A DNA stretch of 31,438 nucleotides from Priapulus caudatus (GCF_000485595.1 NW_014577094.1:183079-214516); one strand, 5' to 3'. Positions 1 through 12,129 are shown, counted from the stretch's first letter. Notes: a model not told the origin generated them from the sequence alone. A program made the numbers and translations.

Positions 1-261
1 CATGCTCCAACCACCCACCTAAGCTATAACATGAACCAACCACCAACCTAAACTATAACATGACCCAACCACCAACCTAAACTATGACATGCTCCAACCA
101 CCAACCTAAACTATGACATGCTCCAACCACCCATCTAAGCTATGACATGACCCAACCACCCACCTAAACTAAGGCATGCTCCAACCACCCACCTAAACTA
201 TAACATGAATCAACCACCAACCTAAACTATAACATGACCCAACCACCCACCTAAGCTATGA
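1..261. repeat. 29-bp minisatellite, nine units
   Basis: The motif CATG recurs at 1, 30, 59, 88, 117, 146, 175, 204, 233 and 262, an exact 29-bp period with no indels. Each unit reads roughly CATG, then a variable trinucleotide, CAACCACC, a variable base, ACCTAA, a purine and CTAT. Units differ only by substitutions (CTC, AAC, ACC or AAT after CATG), so the array is a substitution-diverged tandem repeat. It reaches the left window edge and may continue outside. No coding role is visible. Confidence 0.95.
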
Positions 262-339
262 CATGAAATAACCTTTCACCTTAGACATGACATAATATGG
301 CTCAATCACCTACCTAAGACACTGCATGAAACAACCTAG

Positions 340-735
340 GTCATGGCATTACCGCGACGCCCATGTAATAGCACTACCCGACCCCTCCCTCTATACACCA
401 TGACACGACTCGCCCACCCCTCTCTTTGTGCGCCATGGCATGACCCGCCCACTCCTCCCTCCATACGCCATATCATGAGCCGCTTACCCCTCCCTCTGTA
501 CGCCATATCATGAGCCGCCCACCCCTCCCTCTGTACGGCATATCATGAGCCGCCCACCCCTCCCTCTGTACGGCATGGCATGAACCGCCCACCCCTCCCT
601 CTGTACGGCATGGCATGAACCGCCCACTTCACCCTCCACATACCATAGCATACAGCCACCCACCCTCCCTTCAACAGAATGGCATGACCCGCGCCCGCCC
701 TTCCCTCTATACGGCACGGCATTAACCACCCGGCG
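340..735. repeat. 35-bp minisatellite, GC-richer relative of the 29-bp array
   Basis: From about 340 the sequence becomes CATGACCCGCCCACCCCTCC-like, with a clean 35-bp period at 474, 509, 544 and 579 and degenerate units on both sides. It shares the CATG(A)(A/C)CC start and the CCACC core with the 29-bp array to its left, so the two arrays are probably one family that changed period. Open frames across it are repeat translations and are not called as genes. Confidence 0.9.
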
Positions 736-2777
736 GCCTGGCCGATCGAACGAGCGCTTGGTTAGTCGACCGATCAGCTATAATATTATTATTTAGCCGT
801 ATATTAAGCCACCGAACAGAGAAAGACTGGAGCGTCTTTACACACACAAGTGCCCGCAAAAACAATTAGGCTCGAGCGAGATATTTTTGTTTCGAAGCCA
901 TTCGAATTCATGCGGAAATTATACATTCCCCCCGAGAGATCGTACATTCATTAAATCTCATTGAATGCGCACGTCGTGACTCCCGCTAATGCAGGTTTTG
1001 TTTGACTTTCCTAATGTATCTTGCGCGCACACGGCGAGCTGTGAGAGACGACGTCAGCACGAAAAACGTCACCGCGCATTTTCGTGAACGGACTCAGGCG
1101 CGCTGCCGCCGCTGCCGCCGCCGCCGCCGCCGACGACTTGGCCACGCCGACGTCAATCCACCAGGCCGTAATTACGCGGCCATTGTCTACGCGAGCGCCA
1201 TCCCACGGTCTCAACGACGCGCTCGAAACGCCGACGCAGAAAATGGCGACGAGAAAAATTGCCGACGACACTAATTGAGTCGCGTCGTATCATGCATATT
1301 CAATTGGGATAATTGGCACGAAAAATGACGACGATGATTTAGTTAATTAATGGTTCATTTATTTTTGCTGCCGCCTCGCGGATGAGTTCGTGTGCAAGCA
1401 AGGAAAGTAGACGAGAGATCTTCTAGTGGCTATAGGTTCCAGCGCAAATGAGGCCCTTCACCAAACACACGCGCCACTTACCATCTACTAAAGAAACACA
1501 GGAGTGCTTTCCAACGCCATCGTTAGTTTTACTGCGAGGTTCCCTTTTGCGAGCGAATCGTCATGCCGCCGCGTCCCTGAGCCAAGAAATCTCTTAATTT
1601 GAATCGTTTCTTCGCGGAAAATTATCGCAGCCGACGCTTGCTCGTCTGCACGCGGGCGTGCCTAACTACGCCATGGCAACAGCACGGCCATCGAGTGCTG
1701 TGTGATTGTGACAATCACACATGCTGCAATCATGTGAGTGTGCGCGCGTGTAAGCTGTATATGTATCAGTGCATGCTCGTTAGTTAAAGCGCGCCTTTAA
1801 TGCCATGAATTTAGAAAATCGCATTTTTCTTCAAAATTCCAAAATTGTACGAAAAATTGCCCCTTTATTCGAGAGCATCATCATTACGTTATTTTGTGAA
1901 GTGTCATGCATGGATATAACAGTAAACACGCGTATTTTATAGCGTTTTCATTATTTTCTAGCACATTCTGTTTATCATATTTCAAACGATTATTACCTAT
2001 TAGCACTACCTTTTATTATAAAATTACAACTACCTATTACTACCTACATTTGCAGACAAGCAAGTAATTATTCTCATGTCAAATTAAATCTCACCCTACT
2101 ATATATTTACATCGTTAGCCTAATCCAACACTCGCGCTCCACGCATGAGGATTTATACAACGTCGTGTTCACCACGGTAGCCGCCATTTTAACGTGTGCG
2201 CGCTATCGCTGGCATTATATATAAGACACTCCGATAATAAAGACGCTCACATATCGTCAGATATGTCAATTATTTATGCAGCCGAGAACCGCGTGGCTGA
2301 CTCAAAGCAACATTTATTCGCCCCGAATATCGAAAACGATCGGAAGCCGATACTGATCGATAATCTTAAATAAAAATTATACTGAATAAAATCATCGTGC
2401 AACGAGTTCCACGTACACACACAATGGATCGGAGAAAAATAGATACGACAATACACATCGCCATGATACACACCCCCCGTCTATACCCGCAGAAATACAC
2501 ATATATGCAAGTGTTATCTTGGAGAGAAAAAAACCTTTCCCCTCCCCCCTCCCGCTCCCCGCCGGCGGCGCTGCATGAGGGGGCGGGTCGGACGTGCCGA
2601 TGGGCGGAAAGCACGCTCGCGCGCCCGCCGGGCACAAAGGGTTAAATAAGAGGGCGGTAGCACCTGGGTGCGCGGCAGGGCACGCTACGTCGATGAATGA
2701 CATTGTGTGGCTGGTTATGCGCCGTGCGCGAAGAATGAAAGGGAACGTTGGCTGTGTGGCTAGCCGCGCGCTATAGG
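736..2777. other. Non-coding stretch, no gene seen
   Basis: This is mixed AT-rich and CpG-rich sequence without a convincing exon. It holds a short (GCC)n tract at 1103-1132 whose frames give poly-Ala or poly-Arg only. It also has a GC-rich patch at 2530-2640 and AT-rich sequence at 1800-2120. None of the open frames has codon structure, splice borders or a recognisable domain. Confidence 0.6.
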
Positions 2778-2914
2778 CTCTCTCCCTCTCTCTCTCTCTC
2801 TCTCGCGCGCGCGCTCTCTGCCGCTCTCACTCCCCCCTCTCTCTCTCTCTCTCTGTCTGTCGCTCTCTCTGTGTCGCTCTCTCTGTCGCTCTCTCTCTCT
2901 CTCTCTCTGTCGCG

Positions 2915-2953
<39 letters not shown>

Positions 2954-3354
2954 TCTGTCGTTCACTCTCTTCCTCTGTCGTTCTCTCTCTCTTTCTCTGT
3001 CGTTCTCTCTCTCTTTCTCTGTCGCTCTCGCTCGCGCTCTCTCTCGGCGCGCCTCTCTCCCTCTCTTTCTTTCTCTCCCCCCTCCGTCGCGCGCACTCTC
3101 TTTTTTTTCTCATTTTTTTTTCTCTCTCTCACTATCTCTCCCTTCCCTCTCTTCCATCCATCTCTATCCCTCTCTCTCTCGCTTTCTCTCTCTCCTCTCT
3201 CTCTCTCTCTCCCTGTCCGTCCCCCTCTCTCGCGCGCGCTCTCTCTCCCTCCCCCCTCTCTCTCTCTCGCTCTCACTATCTCTCTCTCCCTGTCTGTCCC
3301 CCTCTCTCGCGCGCGCGCTCTCTCTCTCTCTCTCTATCTCTATCCCTCTCTCCT
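2778..3354. repeat. (CT)n-rich microsatellite, about 0.58 kb
   Basis: This is an almost pure pyrimidine tract on the plus strand, CTCTCT broken by GTCG, CGCGCGCG, CCC and TTT. The long open frame through it gives only Ser/Leu repeats and is an artefact. A polypurine-polypyrimidine tract of this length can in principle form triplex DNA and is a common assembly trouble spot. Confidence 0.95.
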
Positions 3355-4496
3355 CATGCCGTCTATATGTACATGCGTCTGTGTAACTAGGAGAGAAAAT
3401 GCACAGCGGCGGTTTTAAAGGTATTTCTGCGTAGCGAATTGAGAAAAGATTGAAAATGCTTCAGAATTTCTTGCATTTTATTTTGCATTGGGCGAAATAT
3501 TCAGCAGAGAATATTATTAATTATACATTTGGGTTAACTCATACATTTTTGTTTAATGCCAAAGCAAATACAATTTTAGTTATATTTACGAATATTGTCA
3601 TACGTGCATATAGGCATATATCTATTCATATATATAGTGGACAAAATTTTAATTCATACGGACAGAGTGCTTGATGGAGAAACTACCATTCACTTATAGG
3701 CAAATTACTTTTATATTCCATTCATCTGAGAGCTGTTGATATTTTCTCGAGCGTTGCTATATCGTGCCATAGGAGCGCAAGACCGGCTTCATAAGACGGT
3801 TAGGGCCTATGTGAGTGAATAGTCAACAGCGTTGCTTTCCCGGCCCCGCCGCTAGAGCACGGCACCACTAACAATACATCGCCACGACTCTCCGCCGCAG
3901 CAACGATTCCCACGTGGCTCACGAATAAATACCAGCTCTCGCGACATCCATCCGTAAATTATCCAGTCATCGAAAGTCACGAGAATACCTTATTAAAGTT
4001 TGTTTCCGTCGCTCGCGCGCCATGCATATAACTCTTCAGCCCGGCCGGCTTGTTTGCGCACTGAATCGCTTTTTGCCACTCCGTTCGACTTCCAGCGAGT
4101 AATAAGTGCGGCGAGCTGGCTGCCGAAGCACACAGCAAATACTTGCCGGGCCCTCACGCTCGCCTCTAGTGCTCTCTGTCCATCCTATCCGCACTATGCG
4201 GCCATTATAGCGCGCACAATGGCTTACACTTGGTCAATTTTAATAGCGCATATACAGGCGGCTTCTAACTTCAGCCACATATTCGCGCAACGAGTGCCGG
4301 CGATACATTTTAATATATCGCGTGTATGATGCGCAAATAGATTGGGTCGGCGTAGAGACGTGGCTGCGTGTAGCGAGAGATGATGATCGATGGCAGAGAA
4401 GGCTGGAGCGCGCGCGCGCGTGCGAACGCCTCTCTGATTAGCTATAACGGGGAGCGCATGCATGCACGCAGTGAATATTGCTGCCTCTCGCACTAT
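3355..4496. other. Non-coding stretch, no gene seen
   Basis: AT-rich sequence (3400-3750) grades into mixed CpG-containing sequence (3840-4420). The frames are short and carry no known domain, and no splice-bounded exon could be supported. Confidence 0.55.
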
Positions 4497-4800
4497 CCCT
4501 CTCTCTCTCTCTCTCTCGCTCTCTCGCTCTCTCTCTCTCTTCTTTCTCTTCTCGTTCTTTCCTCTATCCTCCTCCCTTTCTTTCTCTCTTTCTCTCTTCC
4601 TCTCTCCATCTATCTATCTATATATATACATACATCTTTCTCCTGTTCTTCTCTCTCCCTCTTATATACTATATATATATATATATATAATAATACACTA
4701 TATCTTTCTCTGTTCATCTCCTCTCATTCTCTCTCCCTCTTTATTATAATATATATAATATATATATATAATACTATATATAGTATATATATATATACAT
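4497..4800. repeat. CT-rich then TA-rich simple repeats
   Basis: A CT-rich tract (4497-4670, with TTTCTCTTCT variants) passes into interrupted TATATA runs up to about 4800. Overlapping frames translate to Ser/Leu and Tyr/Ile runs and are not genes. Confidence 0.95.
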
Positions 4801-5112
4801 ATACTCGCTGCTCGGCTGTCTGAACGCCTCTGATTCAATTTTAACTTCTCTTCAATCTCCTAAGCTCCCCTCTCCATCTCAAGTCTTCCCCCTTCTAGCA
4901 GCGCGTCTTGATATAAATAAACACAACTAAATATATTATATATATCCATATTCTCCTGTATGAGCGAGCGACATATGTAGATTATAATAAACCTCAAAAC
5001 TGCAATACCTACGCTTCAAAAACATTCACCCACGCCACGCACCACACATCATATATTTCACACGCAAGCACGCACATCACAGTACATACGGAAGCGCGCA
5101 ATAACCAGTGGC

Positions 5113-5220
5113 GACACACAGACACACACACCACACACACACACACACACAGTCTCTTCCACAACACACACACACAGTTGGCACACACACACATCACCAC
5201 ACACACACACACACACACAC
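5113..5220. repeat. (CA)n microsatellite
   Basis: CACACA runs are interrupted by GTCTCTTCC and GTTGG. His/Thr and Val/Cys frames are artefacts. Further scattered CA-rich sequence extends to about 5400. Confidence 0.95.
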
Positions 5221-5889
5221 GACATGCACAGCACACAAAAACGCCCGCACCAACGACGCCGCATTGTATTATATATATAATTATAGAGGGAAGAGAATGT
5301 AATGAAAAAAAGAGAGGACAGAGAAAAGATATAAGCGAGAGAGGAGGAGCGAGACACAGCACACGCGCGCGGCGCACACACTACACAGGCGCACACACAC
5401 TGCGCATACCGCAGCACGAATAGGGCGCACCACCAGCCGCTAATAAACACGATTATATTACATTTCTCGATTTTAAACGGCATCGACGCGCACGCCTCGA
5501 GAAATAGCTACGGACACTGGCAAACAGTTCGTCTGCGACTATCGCGCGCCATTCGCGCGGCAACCGTTAGCCGGCAATATGAGCATAGTAGAAGGCGGAC
5601 GGGAGAGCAGCGCATAACAATACACAGGCCACATATATATATATTATATACTATATATTTATATATATATGCCGTATATATGCATATATAGGTAGAAGAA
5701 AGTCGGCACACGCGCGCGTGACGGCCAAATATCGGACGAGAAATCTCATAACAGTTCGCAGCGCGGGCAGAGTCGTTGACAGTGTTAGGCGAGCGCGTCG
5801 AGTGGCGGCTGAAGACGCGAGGAAGCTGGCTACTATGGGAGAAGACAGGAGTCTCCGCGATCAGCCGATAAATCTCCGACGTGCGGGAC

Positions 5890-6319
5890 CGCGAGGGAGA
5901 GAGAGGAGAGAGGGAGAGAGGGAAAGAGGAGAGAGTGAGAGAGGGAGAGAGAGAGAGTAGGGTGCGAGAGATGAGAGAGGGAGAGTCAGAAGAGAGAGAG
6001 AGCAGAGAGAGAGGGAGAGAAAGCATATAAGGGAGAGGAGAGAGAGAGAGGAGAGGGAGAGAGAGCAGAGAGAGAGAGAAGAGAGAGAGATTGAGGGAGA
6101 AGAGCGGACGAGAGAGAGAGAGAGAGAGAGACGAGGAGAGAGTGATAGAGGGAGAAAGTAAGAGAGGGAGAGAGGAGAGGGAGAGAGAGAGAGAAAGTTG
6201 AGAGAGAGGGAGAGAGTGAAGTGAGGGAGAGAGGAGAGAGAGATAGAGGGAGAGCAGAGAGAGGGGGCGAGAAGAGAGAGCGTGAGAGAAGGAGAGGGGG
6301 GCAGAGCGACGAGAGAGAG

Positions 6320-6350
<31 letters not shown>

Positions 6351-6388
6351 GAGGAGAGAGAGAGAGGAAGCGAGAGAGCGGGAGAGAA
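5890..6388. repeat. (GA)n-rich microsatellite, about 0.5 kb
   Basis: This is a nearly pure purine tract on the plus strand (GAGAGA with GGGA and GCGA interruptions). It is opposite in polarity to the CT tract at 2778-3354. Long minus-strand frames give Ser/Leu repeats only. Confidence 0.95.
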
Positions 6389-6751
6389 TCTGAATATCAG
6401 ATTTAGCGGCGGTGTTCTTCCCACACCGAGCAGACGATCGAATGCAAACGTCATTACGGCGTTCCGGTGTTAGGGGGCTACACCATGTGACGCCACGGGG
6501 GTAAAGGGGGTGGACCATATGCACAGTGATGTCAGATTTAGAGCATGAGCGACTACTTATTTTAAATATGCGTTTTAGCGTCACATTATTTTACGATTTG
6601 AAGCAGCGGTTGTTGCTTTTTACGATGAGGATATTCGCCGGGTATGGATAATCGTTCCTGTTTTTCATGTCTCGCATGATTTTACGTAGCAGCTCAACCT
6701 CAGATTGAGTGCCGTATAAATAAAGCGTGCATGCAAAACATAAACCTCGCA

Positions 6752-6978
6752 GCACATCACACACACACACACGCACACACGCACGCGCGCGCGTACACAC
6801 ATGTGCACGCACGCACGCACACAAGCTTCTCAGCTCGCTTGCATTAAAGAAATGCGTCATAAGGCTTCTCTTCATTTCTACGTAAAAAAAGCGCTGTGGA
6901 GCCTACGCGGGGTGCGCCGTGACGCGCGCCATAGCATAGCAGAGGCCTACGCGCACGCACGCACGCACGCACGCACCG
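6752..6978. repeat. CA/CG and CACG short arrays
   Basis: There are two clusters of alternating purine-pyrimidine sequence, ACACGCACGCGCGCG at about 6752-6822 and (CACG)n at 6951-6978. About 125 bp of non-repetitive sequence separates them. Confidence 0.85.
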
Positions 6979-7224
6979 ACACAAAGCAACGACATCGTCA
7001 TACGGCTTTCAGTTGTAAATTGCTGTTTATTGTGAGAGTTGGGAGATTTTGCATTTTTTCCACACACACAAGAATATTCGCGGCACGCCATACAAACGTC
7101 TCTTCAATTTCGACACTTTTTAATGTGTCTGAAAAAGCCGTTGTGTCTAATAGTGCTTCTTGCATAAGACATTTCTATTCAGACGGGACAATGGACGAGG
7201 AATGTATATCTTATGAATAAAGAG

Positions 7225-8746
7225 CACTGCCTCTCTGAGCGGCGCATCCCGCTAAGCACGTTATGATAGTGACATTGTACAGAAACTTACAACGATTTTC
7301 TCTACGACGTATTTTTTCTCACCTAGTACATCAACATACAGTGATAAAACGTTAAAACCAATAATTACGCGTAGGTGATCGGTCATTAAATCTTGCCTGC
7401 ATAAAGGCTAAAGCCAGAGTCATCTGGAAACTCAACACAAATCAATTGTTAATGTTCTTTTAATTAATTACCGGGAAAAAACTGTTATTTAAAAAAACGA
7501 ATTTTTTGTTTGTTAACGTATAAGTTTGGCTTAGCAAGCTTAGTTTATGCAAAATGTAACAAATCTTTTTTATTTCACAAAATACATATGCAATGTAAAT
7601 ATATATATATACACACATTCTGTATACGTAATAAGCACTTTTGTACGAGTACTTTTCAACGCTGAAAATTCATTCTCAATGGCATAGAGCCCTTGGTAAT
7701 ATGCATATACTGCAAACACTCTAGAAGTCAAATTTTTCCATTACACAATACTGTTCTGTCATTGTCAGAATCTGTATCAGCACAAACAATAGAAAAGTAA
7801 AGGAGCTCAGATAACATTAACAATATCAAGAAGAACGCCATAATTATTATTTTTGTTGGTGCTGAACGTTACATAATAATAGAACACATGTTAATATTTT
7901 TGTGGTTATGCTGTTTTTACACGCTTTCATTCTTTTCCATTTCTAAACTCCGAAAATCCCTCTAGTCTTTTCAAATATCGCAGAGGCCTTACAGCCCAAG
8001 TCTCAGAAATCTCAGTACTAAACTTACTAGCACATATATAGTAAACACTTTGTGTTAAACCTCCACCACAGAACTGCTAACTCTCAAGCATATTATATAA
8101 AAAATTGAAATATTGTGCCTGAGTACAATTCCACATGTTTAATTGTTTATTCGATATTTACGACACGCTGTCACAACGCAAATACCAAGTATCTAAACGA
8201 TGGACATTTCCATTTATAGACATGCGAACCACGTGTACGGCCATATTCACCTACGAGTGGAAAACTATGCACTCTCAACGATCTAATGTGCACACCTCCC
8301 AGCTAATCTACACAACTCAAAACGACGAGGGTATACAAAGATATATGACGGAACTCAGTGCCGACAGAGAGTGACAGAATGTGCAACATATGCTATACAA
8401 AAGCTTCCAGTGAGACGTCCGACAATGGCACGTCCGTCGACAACAATAATTGTCCTCTATAGCAAGTATTTCACCACCTCGACATCTGCAGTTAACCTAA
8501 CCATCTAGCCTCCCTGTTATGCGCCAACGAGTAGGTGACATGGCCGCCTCAACATCCCGCTAATAGCCGGGTGCAGGTGGCGCCACTGCTGTCTGCAGTG
8601 TGGCGCTGAGATGGTGCCTCCGTCTACGCATTAGTACCGACGGGCCGACGTGTAATACGCAGGTGGGGCTGGAGGGAACCTGCGGTTATCCTAAAAAGCA
8701 AAATTGCCGTTAAAACAACGTTCTGACTACTCTAGTTACACAACAC
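7225..8746. other. AT-rich unique sequence, no gene seen
   Basis: About 1.5 kb of AT-rich sequence with short frames only and no splice-supported exon. It has short homopolymer and TA runs (for example 7597-7610), and turns GC-richer after about 8400. It could be intronic or intergenic. Confidence 0.5.
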
Positions 8747-8794
8747 AGTGATAACCAAATCGAAGCCCCAGAGATGCAATGAGCAAGCTCCCGT

Positions 8795-9100
8795 GCAGCA
8801 GCAAACAACGTCAGCAGAAAAGAAAGCAGATGCAGCTATAGCAGCTACAACAGCAGCAATCGTAGCAACAACAGCAGCAGTCGCAACAGATGCAGCAATA
8901 GCAGCAAAACCAGCAGCAATAGCAGCAAGAATAACTATAGCAATGCCAACAGCAGCAGCAGCAACAGCAACAGCAGCAACAGCAGCAGCAGCAATAGTAA
9001 TAGTTGTAGCAGCATCAGCAGCAGCAGCAGCAGCAACAACAACAACAGCACCAACAACAACAACAACAACAACAACAGCAGCAGCAGCAGCAGCACATCA
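8795..9100 (+). repeat. Interrupted (CAG/CAA)n trinucleotide tract
   Basis: CAGCAG, CAACAA and related triplets (GCA, ATAGCAG) run for about 300 bp. The longest frame (8748-9110) is poly-Ala/Thr, and the Gln frame is broken by TAG. This argues against a functional poly-Gln exon. The tract is pure enough to be length-variable. Confidence 0.85.
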
Positions 9101-9159
9101 TCCCAGCTAAATCTCTACACAACCGCTATATCATCCGCCTACATCACACTCACGTACGC

Positions 9160-9204
9160 ACCCACGCACGCGAGCATGCACGCACGCACGCACGCGTGCA
9201 TGCA

Positions 9205-9265
<61 letters not shown>

Positions 9266-9275
9266 ACACACACAC
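9160..9275. repeat. (CACG)n to (CA)n array
   Basis: CACG tetranucleotides with GCATGCACGC interruptions pass into a CA run with a single CCC break. This strict purine-pyrimidine alternation is the kind that favours Z-DNA. Frames through it are artefacts. Confidence 0.95.
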
Positions 9276-10326
9276 GGCCCGCTCACCACACCCTCCGCCA
9301 TATATCGAGTCCGATATTCCATATGCTTCGCCCAGGCCCGTGCATATGCCGCGCATGGATTCTCCGCACTCATTTATTGCACGCCGCCCGTAACACTCGC
9401 CCCCGTGCGTACATTCAGCCCCCGGGGACACCCGCTGAATGGTCACGCCCGACAATGGTCCGTCGACCCTAATTGCTGGTGTCGATGCTTCGACGCACAG
9501 TGGCCGACCGCCACCCCATGCCTTGAGACAAATTGGATTTGCCGCGGCACGGGGGGAGAAATATCGCGAAGGCTCACCCTGCACTCGCTACGGGGGGCGC
9601 CAAAGTCAGTTTCGGCGATACTCTGTGGACATCTCGTGACGCGTTAACGCTGGAACAATGGCGCGCCGTCGGCGGCCGATAGGCGGTTATTCAGCCGACC
9701 GACCTCGGCGCAGTTATAGTCGGCATTGATATCAGCGGCAACGCTTCCCGCCAGGCCAGCCCCAGCACGCACAATTGAGCTTGTTATACTGATACTATTA
9801 TTACACCATTGGCGGCGCGTTGAACGGGGGGACCCGGCCGCGCGGGTGGCTTTCAGAGCCGAGTGGGGACATTTTCACTCCTCATTTGACAGTAATCGCG
9901 CGCATTACTGTTCATCTGCGTGGGTTTCACGACAGCATTGTGTCGCTGCAAGGTTCGAACGGCGGGGCTAAACAACGGGGGCATTTAACTGCACCCCGAG
10001 CTACCGGCGACGTCACAGCACGCACACTACGCGCGCACACTGCTGGCAGTTGCTGCACGGATTCACACGAAAACTGGCGTCGCGGCCACATAGAAAACGC
10101 AGCGCGGCTACAATTTATTTACGTTTACTACCCACGGAGAATATAAAAAGACCCCACACCAACATCTACCCCCCACACACCACCCACCCAGCCGCCCTTC
10201 CACCCCTCACCACCAGTCACCAACATTCATCCTCACCCAAACATCAAACCATTCTTTTGTTCATGCATTATACAGATTTTTATAGCATTTATATGCATTT
10301 TTCATGCAATTAACCATGCATTATAT
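9276..10326. other. Mixed sequence, no firm gene; one weak terminal-exon candidate
   Basis: GC-rich, CpG-containing sequence runs from about 9300 to 10140, followed by C-rich then AT-rich sequence. Frames of 60 to 110 codons exist on both strands but none shows a domain or paired splice borders. A weak minus-strand terminal exon candidate (9853-9945) is listed separately. Confidence 0.45.
9853..9945 (-). CDS. Weak candidate terminal exon of the RGG-like gene
   Basis: On the minus strand, ACCTTGCAG is followed at 9945 by 30 codons starting RHNAVVKPTQMNS and ending at TGA (9853-9855). Entry is in phase 0, which fits the phase-0 end of the exon at 10378-10511. A minus-strand AATAAA lies further on at 9373-9378. 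The composition is not Gly/Arg-rich like the other exons, and the polypyrimidine tract before the AG is poor. The phase match alone happens by chance about one time in three, so this is a guess. Confidence 0.15.
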   Translation of the reverse strand, partial: RHNAVVKPTQMNSNARDYCQMRSENVPTRL

Positions 10327-10377
10327 ATATATATACATATCCAATTTAAAAAAATACTAATTAAATCCTACACTTAC

Positions 10378-10511
10378 CTGTCCATCTCTGCGATTTCTGT
10401 CCGCACTGCCACCGTTGTTAGAATCCCTGTTGTACGATGAGTGATGTCCACCTCCCCTGTGTCCTCCCTGCGATCCCCTGTCCCAGGAAGAGTCCTGTTG
10501 CCAGCGCGTGT
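10378..10511 (-). CDS. RGG-like gene, exon B (copy 1)
   Basis: The 134-bp exon is bounded by GTTTTACAG before 10511 and by CAG then GTAAGTG after 10378, a near-consensus donor. It enters with two bases (AC) that complete a GAC codon begun in exon A, and it ends in phase 0. The reading contains WQQDSSWDRGSQGG, HRGGGHHSSYNR and GGSADRNRRDGQ: hydrophilic, rich in Gly, Ser, Arg and Asp, with RGG. The other forward frame is stopped. RGG-type disordered segments usually bind RNA or mediate protein contacts; that role is inferred from composition only. Copy 1 has Asn (AAC) where copy 2 has Ser (AGC), after SSY. Confidence 0.75.
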
Positions 10512-10792
10512 CTGTAAAACAACGTATAGTCGTGGGTGCGGGGTGCCTGTGGGCAATGCTGCTGTCTTATTCGGTTGTTTTGGCATGACCACGCGTCGCG
10601 GTGGGCCCGCTTACTAGGGGATGCTAGCCTGGAGGCAGAGGTCTCGCTGTTACGAATGCACACACAAAACTACAAGGTTTTACACTGAGAGTATAAGAGC
10701 AAACATTAGGTGTAGGGCATTGTAATGACTATGATAATTCTGTCAGAGAACTGATACTGGGATATATTATCCGTCCTCGCTCACATGCACGC

Positions 10793-10935
10793 CCACGCAC
10801 GCACACACACACACATACACATGCACGCACGCGCGTACACGCAAGCACACCCACACGCATACGTATATGCATGTACACACAATTGCATACACACGCGCGC
10901 ACGCATGCACGCACGCACGCACTGTGGCACACACG
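10793..10935. repeat. CA/CACG array in intron, copy 1
   Basis: CACG, CA and GCATGCACGC units lie in the intron between exons A and B. The copy in the second block (15151-15310) has extra CACG units, so this is a length-variable microsatellite. Confidence 0.9.
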
Positions 10936-11232
10936 TACACACGCACGAAAACAACAGGATGTTTATCACGTACATTGTGACCTATGATGTCATTTTGGAA
11001 CGCACCACAAACACACGTGCGTCATCAGCGCCATTAAAAATTTCCCCAAACGCTCCTAGACGGATTCCACGAGCTGCAAACGCCACAGCAATTCGTGGGC
11101 GGCGACAGGGCCAGGCTACGCAACGTTGCTGTAGTAATGCCAGCAGTTCATTTTCGAGTCGCCCTGACATCTTATGTTTAGTGATTGTGAGCGACATAGG
11201 TGGTGGAGGTACGTGAGTGTCGGCGGGCATAC

Positions 11233-11333
11233 CTTGGTTTGTCTGATATCTGGGTGGTACCATTCCTGCAGGATGACTCGGCATGCCCATCAGGGACGGG
11301 GCCGTGCCCATTAAAGATCTGGGCCCGCCCTGC
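11233..11333 (-). CDS. RGG-like gene, exon A (copy 1)
   Basis: The 101-bp exon is bounded by TTTACTTTGCAG before 11333 and by CCAAG then GTATGC after 11233. It begins with one base (G) that completes a CCG Pro codon from exon C and ends with one base (G) completed by exon B. The reading contains QGGPRSLMGTAPSLMGMP and SHPAGMVPPRYQTNQ: Met/Pro/Gly-rich and without charge clusters, like the disordered tails of many RNA-binding proteins. Both differences from copy 2 in this exon are synonymous (GTA/GTG Val, TAT/TAC Tyr), which supports real coding. I do not recognise the protein. Confidence 0.78.
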
Positions 11334-11339
11334 CTGCAA

Positions 11340-12129
11340 AGTAAACATCGGCTGATAAAGGGTGACTAGAATTCCTCCGCGGTCAATTCACGTCCACTCA
11401 ATGTCCGGCGCGGGTGAGCGTCGAGTCTGACTAAGTCAACACGACACGAACGCGTGAGAAATGTATCGAAAAGCTATGCCAATAAAATCTGTAACGCTTG
11501 CTGTTTAATTGTGTGACGCGACAAAAGGTGCTCTGTAAATTGATGAACATGTTGTATGCAAAAACTAACAAAGTTTGTTTGTTACGGGTGACACTACTGT
11601 GGGAGAGTAGACTCACACACTGACACGTAGGTACGTAATAATGTGAAGATACTAAACGTTAATTACCGGAAGAATAATAACACCACGAAAATTAAAAATA
11701 GGTGTCGTTTAAATATTTAAATGGCCATCGTACTCAGGTTTGCAAAGCAGGCTGCATGCAACTCTACAACACCGTGAAATTCTCAGCTCGTTTCCACAGT
11801 AACGTACCCATTGGAATGAAAGTGTCAATGACACTATAGCTCACACTGGGTGTGATAGAAGATGGTAAGTGTTTCATTTATGACGGACCAAAATGTGATC
11901 AAATGTCCTTATTCCCCGTTTTATACTAATAGAAATGTCACAGTTTTGTTTCAGGGTTAGTTTTGATGCAAAAATAAACGTTTCAGATCTGAAAGTCTGA
12001 AATCTGGGCGAGAGATGGCGCTACGTCTAAATGATCGCCATTTTGGTTTTCGATTATCGCGCAAATAAAAACAATAAAATATTCCAGTCAAATTACTGTA
12101 ACGAAGAATCTAAAACTAGGTATTACACA
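11340..12129. other. Intronic or non-coding sequence, copy 1
   Basis: Unique AT-rich sequence upstream of exon A (minus strand) and identical in copy 2 apart from a few changes. It holds GAGAGATGGCGCTAC and CGCCATTTTGG motifs near 12010-12045. No exon seen. Confidence 0.5.

Noticed and set aside
2748-3386. 212-codon open frame, Ser/Leu-rich
   Set aside because: It is a translation of the (CT)n microsatellite; all frames of such a tract stay open. No domain, start context or splice border.
5508-6584. 358-codon minus-strand frame, the longest in the window
   Set aside because: Two thirds of it is the (GA)n tract read as Ser/Leu. The ends are unrelated unique sequence and no domain is present.
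6801-7220. 139-codon plus frame ending in VSEKAVVSNSAS and MDEECISYE, near an AATAAA
   Set aside because: The tail looks protein-like, faintly like a helix-turn-helix, but the first half is a CA/CACG repeat. No acceptor or domain could be supported.
9954-9961. GGTTCGAAC resembling a tRNA B box
   Set aside because: No matching A box or cloverleaf could be drawn around it.
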